Assembly (NCBI GenBank): GCA_016302195.1
Contig: JAEDOA010000030.1
Coordinates: 1-13,540, forward strand
Direction of reading: 5' to 3'
Source: Erysipelotrichaceae bacterium
GTDB lineage: Bacteria; Bacillota_I; Bacilli_A; Erysipelotrichales; Erysipelotrichaceae
DNA length: 13,540 nucleotides
A model generated the notes under the pieces. That model had not been told where the DNA came from. It saw only the letters and a list, made by a program, of their open reading frames with translations, and made no database searches. Both the position numbers and the translations under genes were made by a program. Positions 5,711-12,735 of the stretch are shown here, in pieces. Numbering within the stretch: the first letter of the stretch is position 1; every line of letters begins with the position of its first letter.

Positions 5711-7219
5711 ATGATTTTACAAATGAACAACATTGTTAAAACTTATGGAAATGTACTGGCCAATAATAACGTCTCTTTATACTTAAATCAGGGAGAGATT
5801 TTATCGATTGTTGGGGAGAATGGGGCTGGTAAATCGACAATCATGAAGATTCTCTATGGGCTTGAAAAACCTGATGAAGGGGAAATCATTGTCAAAGGTA
5901 AAAAAGTTAGTTTTCATAGTTCTGCTGCAGCTATGAAGCTTGGTATAGGTATGGTTCAGCAACATTTCATGCTTTTTGATTCTCTAACTGTTGCGGAGAA
6001 TATAGTATATAACCGGGAAAAATCCAAGTTTGGTTTTTATGATAAGTTAGAAAACGAAAAAGCAGTGCAGCAACTGTGTCAACAATATGGTTTGTTTGTA
6101 GACCCAAAAGCAATTGTGTCTGATTTGCCAGTTGGTATGCAGCAAAGAGTGGAAATATTGAAAACCTTATACCAGAATTCGGATATTATTATATTCGATG
6201 AACCTAGTGCCGTATTAACACCTCTAGAAGTTGAGGAACTATTAGCAACAATCAAAAAATTAGCCCAATCGGGCAAAAGTATTATCTTAATAACCCATAA
6301 ATTGAATGAAGTAATGAGCGTTGCTGATAGGATTGTTGTAATGAGAGCTGGTGAAGTTGTTGCGACATTAAATAAAAATGATACCAACCAGCAGGAATTA
6401 TCAATGCTGATGATAGGACGCCGTATTGTTGAATTAGAGCTTCCTGAAGTGAATGTTACTGATGAGGTATTGAAGGTAAGCAATTTAACTGTTGGAAATA
6501 TTTATGGCAAGAAATCACTTGATAATGTCAGCCTGTCTGTTTGTAAGGGTGAAATAGTAGGCATCGCAGGAGTAAGTGGTAATGGACAATCTGACTTAAT
6601 TAAGTGTATTAGTGGACTTAATCAAAATTATCAAGGAACCATTTTGATAAATGGCAAGGATGTTTCAAACAAGTCAGTCAATGCTATAAGAAAGGCTGGA
6701 GAAACTCATATTCCTGAGGACAGATATTATTGGGGAAGTGCCAAGGGGGCAACACTATCAGATAACTACCTAATGGGACAGCATGAAAGTGATGAGTATA
6801 CGAAATACGGTTTTCTAAAGAAAAGCAAGATTGATGAAAAAACTAGAGAAATCATTAAACAATATCAAGTTAAGTCAAGTGGAGAAAACCAGACAATTTC
6901 CGAATTATCTGGAGGTAATGCTCAAAAACTGATTACAGCAAGAGAGATTGAGAGAGACAATGATTTCACGATTGCCTGTGAACCCACTAGAGGAATTGAT
7001 ATAGGAGCAATGGAATTTGTTCAAAGAAGATTAATAGAAAAGAGAAACAAGGGATGTGGTATTCTATTGGTTTCTAGTGAATTAACAGAAATATTAAATC
7101 TCTCAGATAGAATATATGTAATGTTTGAAGGTCGTATTACTGCTCAATATAAAAGAGGAGAGATTGATGCCTACAACATAGGCTTAATGATGTTAGGAGG
7201 AAAGAGCAATGAAAACTAA
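5711..7219 (+). CDS. ABC transporter ATPase with two nucleotide-binding domains (NupO-like)
   Basis: Energises sugar- or nucleoside-type ABC import; both NBDs are on one 502-residue chain. NBD1 has Walker A GENGAGKS (35-42), signature LPVGMQQR (139-146), Walker B IIIFDEP (159-165) and switch His196. NBD2 (about 252-500) has a degenerate Walker A GVSGNGQS (287-294), where Gln replaces the catalytic-loop Lys. It also has a HIPEDR motif (333-338), signature LSGGNAQK (399-406) and CEPTRGID (423-430). The degenerate second site is normal for the BMP-linked RbsA/MglA-type ATPases and does not indicate damage. AGGAGA (5701-5706) sets the start. The 3' end overlaps the first permease by 11 bp, indicating translational coupling. 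Confidence 0.94.
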   Translation: MILQMNNIVKTYGNVLANNNVSLYLNQGEILSIVGENGAGKSTIMKILYGLEKPDEGEIIVKGKKVSFHSSAAAMKLGIGMVQQHFMLFDSLTVAENIVYNREKSKFGFYDKLENEKAVQQLCQQYGLFVDPKAIVSDLPVGMQQRVEILKTLYQNSDIIIFDEPSAVLTPLEVEELLATIKKLAQSGKSIILITHKLNEVMSVADRIVVMRAGEVVATLNKNDTNQQELSMLMIGRRIVELELPEVNVTDEVLKVSNLTVGNIYGKKSLDNVSLSVCKGEIVGIAGVSGNGQSDLIKCISGLNQNYQGTILINGKDVSNKSVNAIRKAGETHIPEDRYYWGSAKGATLSDNYLMGQHESDEYTKYGFLKKSKIDEKTREIIKQYQVKSSGENQTISELSGGNAQKLITAREIERDNDFTIACEPTRGIDIGAMEFVQRRLIEKRNKGCGILLVSSELTEILNLSDRIYVMFEGRITAQYKRGEIDAYNIGLMMLGGKSNEN

Positions 7220-8276
7220 AATTTCAAAATTTCTTTCTAACTATAAAGGACTGATATCTCCATTGACAACAATAGCTATAGGTTTATTTGTAGGTGGATT
7301 GATAATGTTTGTGACCGGATATAATCCTATCGAGGGAATATTAGGATTAATCAGAGGAGGATTTTTAACCAAGTATGCTATTGCAGCGACACTGACAAGA
7401 GCAACTCCGGTAATATTTGCTGGCTTATCAGCTGCAATTGCCTGGGGATCAGGTTATAGTTCAATGGGTGCTCAAGGTCAAATGATTATTGGAGCTATAA
7501 CAGCTGCTTATGTTGCCGTTGTTGCCCCTGGACCGGATTGGTTTGTGGTTATTATTACTTTATTAGCCGCTATGCTGGCAGGTGGTATCTATTCTTTGCT
7601 GAGTGCTTATGTATCAGCTAAATATAATGCTTATCTACTAATTATCACTTTAATGTTTAATTATGTTGCTGATTATTTTGCTTCATATTTAACTAATTAT
7701 GTTTTACTTGATCCATTTGGGGTAGATAAGCTGGCAATTCAAACTCAAAAAATTGAAGGAGCAATTCTTCCAAGAATAATAGCTAAATATACCGTCCATT
7801 ACGGTTTTATCATTGCATTGATTTGCGTAGTATTGGTATATATATTAATTAACAAAACAAGTTTTGGCTACAAGATGAGAATGAGTGGATTAAATAGTAA
7901 TTTTGCCCAATATGGTGGTATTAAGGCTAAAAAAACAATGTATATATCCTTATTCATCTCTGGTTGCATAGCTGGTCTAGGTGGTGCTTGTGAAGTACTA
8001 GGAACAAAATATCGTTATATTGATACGATGATCACTTCTCCGGGTTATTCCTGGAGTGGAATAACAGCCAGTTTGATGGGTAATTACAACATTATAGGAG
8101 TATTATTTAGTTCAATTTTCTTAGCAGGTATTACTGTTGGTGGATCGTCAATTGAATTGCTTTTAGGGATTCCATCGGAGTTGACACAAATAATACAAGG
8201 TGTAATAACTATTTTGGTTACAGCAAAACTAGTTATTGGATTTAAAAAAACTAGCAAGGGAGGTAAAAGAAAATGA
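7209..8276 (+). CDS. ABC transporter permease, first subunit (NupP-like, BPD_transp_2 family)
   Basis: A 355-residue inner-membrane permease with about ten hydrophobic segments. The first is around residues 15-37, and short basic ends lie in the cytoplasm. The cytoplasmic coupling loop SFGYKMRMSGLNSNFAQYGGIKAKK-like region (about 216-240) corresponds to the G-x-R-x-x-G-x-N-x-x-A-x-x-x-GI pattern of RbsC/YufP permeases. The usual FNIGxEGQ motif appears as SSMGAQGQ. A strong AGGAGG (7195-7200) lies 8 nt upstream, within the ATPase gene. The stop shares ATGA with the next permease gene. Two different permeases plus a double ATPase is the NupOPQ arrangement. Confidence 0.92.
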   Translation: MKTKISKFLSNYKGLISPLTTIAIGLFVGGLIMFVTGYNPIEGILGLIRGGFLTKYAIAATLTRATPVIFAGLSAAIAWGSGYSSMGAQGQMIIGAITAAYVAVVAPGPDWFVVIITLLAAMLAGGIYSLLSAYVSAKYNAYLLIITLMFNYVADYFASYLTNYVLLDPFGVDKLAIQTQKIEGAILPRIIAKYTVHYGFIIALICVVLVYILINKTSFGYKMRMSGLNSNFAQYGGIKAKKTMYISLFISGCIAGLGGACEVLGTKYRYIDTMITSPGYSWSGITASLMGNYNIIGVLFSSIFLAGITVGGSSIELLLGIPSELTQIIQGVITILVTAKLVIGFKKTSKGGKRK

Positions 8277-9223
8277 ATTTTCAATGGTCTTATATAAGTG
8301 CGATTATTGCTTCAACATTAAGAACTTGTTCTCCCATCTTATTGTGCGCCTTAGCAGCAGCGATTTGCGCAAAATCCAATGTCTTTAATATCGCAATGGA
8401 AGGATGTTTAACAATTAGTGCATTTTTTGCTATATTAGCTAATTTCTATTCTGGAGGAAATGTATTATTAGCAGTTATTTCAGGTGTTGTTAGTTCAATG
8501 GTAGTATGTTTCATTTTGTCATTATTAATTGTTAAATTAAAGGCATCACCAGTTGTTAGTGGTATGGCTGTAAATACCTTATCGAATGGTTTGACTATCT
8601 ATTTGATGTTTGTCTTCTTTAAGAAAAAAGGGTTAATTGTTGATCCAATAATGAAGGGCTTAAGCAAGATTACTCCATTTTTCGCGGATTATTTTCCTGA
8701 ATTAGCTCAATGTTTTTATGGATTAACAATTGTGGATTATTTATCTTGGATTATCGCAATTGCCATGTATATATTATTATACAAGACAGTTGTTGGATTT
8801 CACATTCGGTCAATTGGGATAAATGAAAATGCCGCAAAATCCCTAGGTATTAATGTTGATAGATATAAAATAACAGTTATGACCTTGTCAGGAATATTAT
8901 GCGGTTTGGCTGGGGTGCTATTGTCAATGGGCTCTGTGACTCTATTTATTCAAGGAATATCTTCTGGAAAGGGATATATAGCTATGACAGCTAATAATTT
9001 AGGGGCAAGCAATCCACTTGCGGTTTCACTGGCTAGTTTATTTTTTGGAGTGTGTCAGGCAGTAGGTTCTTTCTTGCAGCAGACTTCATTGAAGGGACAG
9101 ATTACAGGTTCAATTCCTTACGTTATGACGATTATCGCAAGTATAGCTAGTTCAATTTGGCTACAGAAAAGAAAAGAAAGAAAAGTTAAAGAAGCGTTGG
9201 AAGGACAAAAAAAGAATGATTAG
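8273..9223 (+). CDS. ABC transporter permease, second subunit (NupQ-like, BPD_transp_2 family)
   Basis: A 316-residue permease with about eight to ten hydrophobic segments, partner of the preceding permease. Family marks are VFNIAMEG (near residues 37-44), the equivalent of FNIGxEG. The coupling loop HIRSIGINENAAKSLGI is close to the family pattern R-x-x-G-x-N-x-x-A-A-x-x-x-GI. The C-terminus is a basic tail (QKRKERKVKEALEGQKK). The ATG overlaps the previous stop as ATGA, and an AGGGAGGT ribosome binding site (8257-8264) lies 8 nt upstream. The last codons overlap the start of the phosphoesterase gene by 8 bp. Confidence 0.92.
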   Translation: MNFQWSYISAIIASTLRTCSPILLCALAAAICAKSNVFNIAMEGCLTISAFFAILANFYSGGNVLLAVISGVVSSMVVCFILSLLIVKLKASPVVSGMAVNTLSNGLTIYLMFVFFKKKGLIVDPIMKGLSKITPFFADYFPELAQCFYGLTIVDYLSWIIAIAMYILLYKTVVGFHIRSIGINENAAKSLGINVDRYKITVMTLSGILCGLAGVLLSMGSVTLFIQGISSGKGYIAMTANNLGASNPLAVSLASLFFGVCQAVGSFLQQTSLKGQITGSIPYVMTIIASIASSIWLQKRKERKVKEALEGQKKND

Positions 9224-9995
9224 AATTATTCACATTTCCGACTTGCATTATCAAACGAACTATAATAAATTAAATTGTTTTTATAAAGAATTGATGCCTC
9301 AACTGCTTTCTCCTTTTGTGATTATTGATGAATTGCTAAAAGAATATGATAAAAATGTTGATTTGCTTATCGTCAGTGGTGATTTATGTGAAAACGGTTC
9401 AGTAGATGATTACAGAATGGTAAAGAAACAATTAGAGGAAAGATTTAACTGCCCTATTATTTATTGTTACGGAAATCATGACAACAAAAGCAATATGAAA
9501 GCTGCAATTTACGGCGATAGAAATGCTTTAGATAATAGCCTATGGCAAAATGATAAATTGCAGGTATTAAGTATTGATAGCAGTAATGAAAAATATCCTG
9601 ATGGATTTATTTTGGATGATACTATTGATTATGCAATAGAAAAACTGCAGACTGGCAAGAATACAATTATTGTTACTCATCATCACCTGTTACAAAATCA
9701 GTTTACTATGCAAAGGGCATCAGGCAGTGATAAGTTTTTAAGTCAGATTAAAAAATATGACAATTTAAAGGGAATTGTTACCGGTCATACTCATCACTTT
9801 TTCCATACTATGATTGATAAAATACCATATTATACTGTCGGTTCCTGTTCGTTTTTGATAAGCGAATATCAAAAAACGCTTAGATTTTATCAAAAACCAG
9901 AAATAAACTATTATGAAGTTGATGATACGATAAAGTGTCAGAGAATAAGGAAAGACAGCTTAGATAAATATATTGGAATAGTTGTTCAAAACTAA
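9216..9995 (+). CDS. Cytoplasmic metallophosphoesterase (CpdA/Icc-like phosphodiesterase)
   Basis: A 259-residue calcineurin-like phosphoesterase with all five metal-binding motifs: DLH (Asp9, His11), GDL (Asp56), GNHD (Asn87, His88), a HHH run at 155-157, and GHTHH (His191, His193). The order and spacing fit class III cyclic-nucleotide phosphodiesterases (CpdA/Icc), which also act on other phosphodiesters. There is no signal peptide or membrane segment, so it acts in the cytoplasm. It overlaps the second permease gene by 8 bp, and AAGGA (9201-9205) lies 10 nt upstream. It is therefore the last gene of the nucleoside transport operon, before a terminator. A role in hydrolysing a nucleotide-derived ester imported or formed after uptake is inferred; the substrate cannot be read from sequence. 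Confidence 0.88.
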   Translation: MIRIIHISDLHYQTNYNKLNCFYKELMPQLLSPFVIIDELLKEYDKNVDLLIVSGDLCENGSVDDYRMVKKQLEERFNCPIIYCYGNHDNKSNMKAAIYGDRNALDNSLWQNDKLQVLSIDSSNEKYPDGFILDDTIDYAIEKLQTGKNTIIVTHHHLLQNQFTMQRASGSDKFLSQIKKYDNLKGIVTGHTHHFFHTMIDKIPYYTVGSCSFLISEYQKTLRFYQKPEINYYEVDDTIKCQRIRKDSLDKYIGIVVQN

Positions 9996-10021
9996 AAATG
10001 GTGTTTGTAGCACCATTTTTT
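9994..10021 (+). terminator. Intrinsic terminator of the nucleoside transport operon
   Basis: AAAAATGGTG (9994-10003) pairs with CACCATTTTT (10011-10020) around a 7-nt loop, with a T run to 10021. The stem starts within the phosphoesterase stop codon. Confidence 0.85.
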
Positions 10022-10310
10022 CATTATCAATTATTAAATGGCTTTGAGTAAAAATCATCTTCAATTAACGCGTTTTTTAAAAAACTATATATCTTGTGCG
10101 GTCAAGTTAGTTTCACTAATTCGTTTTTTGTGGTTCAGTTTAATATCTTTGCTAGTCAATAATAAAAGGTATTACGAAAGCCATTATTATTTATCATAAT
10201 TGTCGTTTTATTTTCCTATACAATTAAAAATTAAAACTGTAAAATTAGTGTGTTTATAAAATATTTTGAATAAAAATATAGTAGAATTATTATAAGGGTG
10301 GTAAATTTTT
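10022..10310. other. 289-nt AT-rich intergenic region with a doubtful 53-codon frame
   Basis: The gap carries no recognised gene. A plus-strand frame of 53 codons runs from ATG 10038 to TAA 10197-10199. It would encode a basic peptide with a hydrophobic middle (KLVSLIRFLWFSLISLLV), but it has no Shine-Dalgarno sequence and follows a terminator. GTTTTTTAAAAAAC (10072-10085) is a perfect palindrome. A short stem, TTAGT with ACTAA, is followed by a T run near 10125. The middle looks less like regulatory DNA than the flanks and could be a degenerate insertion-element end, but no terminal repeats or target duplications are visible. Confidence 0.3.
10231..10260 (+). promoter_or_regulatory. Possible promoter of the HPr-lactate dehydrogenase operon
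   Basis: TTAAAA (10231-10236, four of six) and TATAAA (10255-10260) are 18 bp apart, predicting a start near 10267 and a leader of about 44 nt. The region is so AT-rich that alternatives such as TAGAAT at 10282-10287 cannot be excluded. Confidence 0.33.
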
Positions 10311-11609
10311 ATGATTAAATTTGATTATGTTGTAAAAAATGTTTTAGGAATTCATGCTCGTCCTGCAGCATTATTAGCTCAATTTTGTGTAAATAGTAAA
10401 AGTGTAGTTACTATTAGCAAGGATGATAAAATTGCTAATGGATCAGATGTGTTAAAAATACTTTCACTAAAAGCAATGAAGGGTGAAAGACTAACGATTA
10501 CTGTTGAAGGTGGCGATGAAGAAACTACGGCAGCAGGTTTAAAGGAATTACTGCATAAAGAATTTGAAGAAAAGAAAGTGGAAGTATTAAAAATAGCTTT
10601 CTTTGGTACAAAGGATTATGATCGCACATTTTTTTCTGAGTTAGCTAAAGATAAGGGTGAAGGCACATATAATTGTGATATCAAGTATTTCACAAGTAGA
10701 CTGACCAATGAATCAGCTTATTTAGCTAAAGGCTATGATGCTGTATGTATCTTTGTTAATGATGAATGTGGAAGAGACGTTGTTGAACAATTATATGATG
10801 ATGGTGTTAGATTGATTCTTTTGCGCTGCGCTGGATTCAATAATGTTGATTTAAAAGCGACTAAGGAATATGGCATTACAGTATTAAGAGTACCAGCATA
10901 TTCACCATATGCGGTCGCTGAACATGCCATGGCAATATTACAACAGGCAAATAGAAGACTTCATAAGGCTCATAATAAAGTTAAGGACAATAATTTCGCC
11001 TTAAGCGGGTTGTTGGGTTTAGATTTACATAATAAAGTTGCTGGAATCGTCGGAACTGGCAAGATTGGTGTATGTATGGCAAGAATCTGCAAAGGCTATG
11101 GTATGACTGTTTTGGGTTGGGATGCTTTCCCAAATATGGATTTGCAGGAAGAAGGACTATTAACTTATGTTAGCAAAGATGAATTATTTAAGAAGTCTGA
11201 TTTGATTTCTTTGCATGCTCCATTAATTATGGGTGAAAACGGAACATATCATTTGGTGAATAAGGATACTATTTCAATGATGAAGGATACTGCAATGATT
11301 GTTAATACTGCTCGAGGCGGATTGATTGATAATGATGCACTAATTGATGCATTAAAACAGGGAAAATTCCACGCAGTAGCATTAGATGTTTATGAATCAG
11401 AGGACAGTAACGTTTATACTGATCATTCAGATGATGTAATCACAAATGATATTACCGCAAGATTATTAATGTTCCCACAGGTTGTATTGACAAGTCATCA
11501 GGCTTTCTTTACAAGAGAGGCATTGCAGTCTATTGCTGTTGTAACAATGGAAAATGCTCGTAATTATAATGAAGGAAATGATTATGGCGAATTTGAGGTT
11601 AGAGGCTAG
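10311..11609 (+). CDS. HPr domain fused to NAD-dependent D-lactate dehydrogenase
   Basis: A 432-residue fusion. Residues 1-86 are a complete HPr domain: LGIHARPAA gives the phosphorylatable His15 and Arg17, and K57-G58 and the following strand VEGGDEE align without gaps to HPr. The site equivalent to regulatory Ser46 is Asp46, next to Ser45. After a charged linker (86-92), residues 93-432 are a D-2-hydroxyacid dehydrogenase closest to LdhA. Marks are RCAGFNNVD (172-180), RVPAYSPYAVAEHA (193-206), GTGKIG (248-253), Asp271 as NAD-type acidic residue, Arg335 in NTARGG, Glu362 in DVYE and His396 in SHQAFF. It should reduce pyruvate to D-lactate in the cytoplasm. No internal start near residue 92 would give a separate dehydrogenase. 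AAGGGTGG (10294-10301) lies 9 nt upstream. The M42 peptidase gene starts 3 nt after its stop. Confidence 0.93.
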   Translation: MIKFDYVVKNVLGIHARPAALLAQFCVNSKSVVTISKDDKIANGSDVLKILSLKAMKGERLTITVEGGDEETTAAGLKELLHKEFEEKKVEVLKIAFFGTKDYDRTFFSELAKDKGEGTYNCDIKYFTSRLTNESAYLAKGYDAVCIFVNDECGRDVVEQLYDDGVRLILLRCAGFNNVDLKATKEYGITVLRVPAYSPYAVAEHAMAILQQANRRLHKAHNKVKDNNFALSGLLGLDLHNKVAGIVGTGKIGVCMARICKGYGMTVLGWDAFPNMDLQEEGLLTYVSKDELFKKSDLISLHAPLIMGENGTYHLVNKDTISMMKDTAMIVNTARGGLIDNDALIDALKQGKFHAVALDVYESEDSNVYTDHSDDVITNDITARLLMFPQVVLTSHQAFFTREALQSIAVVTMENARNYNEGNDYGEFEVRG

Positions 11610-11612
11610 ATA

Positions 11613-12650
11613 ATGGAAGATAAATATGTTGAATTAGCAGTGAACAAGACATTGGAGTTACTCGCAATTGATTCGCCAACGGGATATTGTAAAAAAGCTA
11701 TCTCATATTTAAAGGATGAATTCGAAAAAATAGGCTTTGAAACAAAGATTACAAATAAAGGTGGTTTATTGGTTGACTTTGGCGGTCAGGATGATGGCAA
11801 TGGATTATTGTTTGAAACCCATGTTGATACCTTAGGGGCAATGGTTAGTGAGATTAAAAGCAATGGTAGATTAAAGATTACTAATTTAGGTGGTATGAAT
11901 GCTAATAATGCTGAAGGAGAGAATGTTAGAATCATTACTCGTGATGGAAAAATATATGAAGGTACTGCTCAGCTTGTTAATGCTTCAATTCATGTTAATG
12001 GGCAATATAACGATACTAAGCGCAATTGGGATAATGTTGAAGTGGTCATTGATGAGCTTGTTAAAAACAAACAAGATGTTAAGGATCTATCAATAGAGGT
12101 TGGAGATATAGTGTGCTTTGAACCTCGAAGTAGAGTTAGTTCTTCTGGCTATATTAAGTCGCGTTTTTTAGATGATAAATTATCAGTTGGAATGTTAGTC
12201 GCTTTAGCTCATTATTTGGCAGATAAGCACATCAAGCTATCAAGAAAGGTGTATGGTCATGTTACTGTCTTTGAAGAGGTAGGACATGGCGGTTCTGGTA
12301 GTGTTCCTGAAGGAGTCAGTGAAGCTATTTCGATTGATATGGGTTGTGTAGGTGAAGGCTTAAACTGTTCAGAAACAGAAGTTTCAATATGCGCAAAGGA
12401 TAGCGGTGGACCATATAGTTATGATGTTGTCAGCAAGCTGATTGAGGCTGCTAAAAAAGAAAATGCTAAATATTGCGTTGATGTTTACCCTCATTATGGT
12501 TCTGATGTTGAGGCGACTGTTGCCGCTGGGGCAGATGTGGCCTTTGGCTTGATAGGCTCTGGAGTTTATGCATCTCATGGTTATGAAAGAAGTCATAAAG
12601 AAGGAGTTAAAAACACTTTAAAGCTAATAAAGGGTTATTTGAATATTTAA
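11613..12650 (+). CDS. M42 family aminopeptidase (glutamyl aminopeptidase / FrvX-YsdC-like)
   Basis: A cytoplasmic dinuclear metallo-aminopeptidase of 345 residues, the usual length for M42 (PF05343), whose members form dodecameric TET complexes. Expected metal and catalytic residues are all present: His70 and Asp72 in FETHVDTLG, Asp187 in FLDDK, Glu221/Glu222 in FEEVGHGG, Asp242 in SIDMG and His328 in ERSHKEG. The GYIKSRFLDDKLS stretch is family-typical. The start has AGAGG (11601-11605) 7 nt upstream, inside the end of the preceding gene, so translation is probably coupled to the HPr-lactate dehydrogenase fusion. Trimming of imported or recycled peptides is the likely role; no sequence link to lactate metabolism is visible. 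A terminator follows directly. Confidence 0.92.
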   Translation: MEDKYVELAVNKTLELLAIDSPTGYCKKAISYLKDEFEKIGFETKITNKGGLLVDFGGQDDGNGLLFETHVDTLGAMVSEIKSNGRLKITNLGGMNANNAEGENVRIITRDGKIYEGTAQLVNASIHVNGQYNDTKRNWDNVEVVIDELVKNKQDVKDLSIEVGDIVCFEPRSRVSSSGYIKSRFLDDKLSVGMLVALAHYLADKHIKLSRKVYGHVTVFEEVGHGGSGSVPEGVSEAISIDMGCVGEGLNCSETEVSICAKDSGGPYSYDVVSKLIEAAKKENAKYCVDVYPHYGSDVEATVAAGADVAFGLIGSGVYASHGYERSHKEGVKNTLKLIKGYLNI

Positions 12651-12655
12651 GATTG

Positions 12656-12678
12656 AAAAGAGTAGAAATACTCTTTTT
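12656..12678 (+). terminator. Intrinsic terminator after the M42 peptidase gene
   Basis: AAAAGAGTA (12656-12664) pairs perfectly with TACTCTTTT (12669-12677) around a GAAA tetraloop, with a T run at 12674-12678. It ends the fusion-peptidase operon just before the MerR-type promoter. Confidence 0.85.
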
Positions 12679-12682
12679 CCTA

Positions 12683-12714
12683 TTGACTTTCCATATATGA
12701 GGAAGGTTTACAAT
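12683..12714 (+). promoter_or_regulatory. MerR-type promoter with 20-bp spacer and internal operator dyad
   Basis: TTGACT (12683-12688) and TACAAT (12709-12714) are good boxes separated by 20 bp instead of 17. Inside the spacer, TTCC (12689-12692) and GGAA (12701-12704) form a dyad that extends outward to C12687/G12706 with one G-T wobble. A long spacer with a dyad in it is the hallmark of promoters activated by MerR-family DNA distortion, so autoregulation by the downstream gene is likely. Confidence 0.65.
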
Positions 12715-12735
12715 TGGTTCAGTTAGGAGGAAAAA

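Noticed and set aside
6079..6483. Minus-strand open frame inside the ATPase gene
   Set aside because: Low-complexity Ser/Thr/Ile-rich shadow frame opposite conserved ABC motifs.
6569..6592. Damaged second ATP site in the ABC ATPase
   Set aside because: The Gln in place of Lys in the second Walker A is the normal state for BMP-linked double ATPases of this type.
10038..10199. 53-codon plus-strand frame as a real gene
   Set aside because: No Shine-Dalgarno sequence, no clear promoter, no recognised family; mentioned only as part of the intergenic region.
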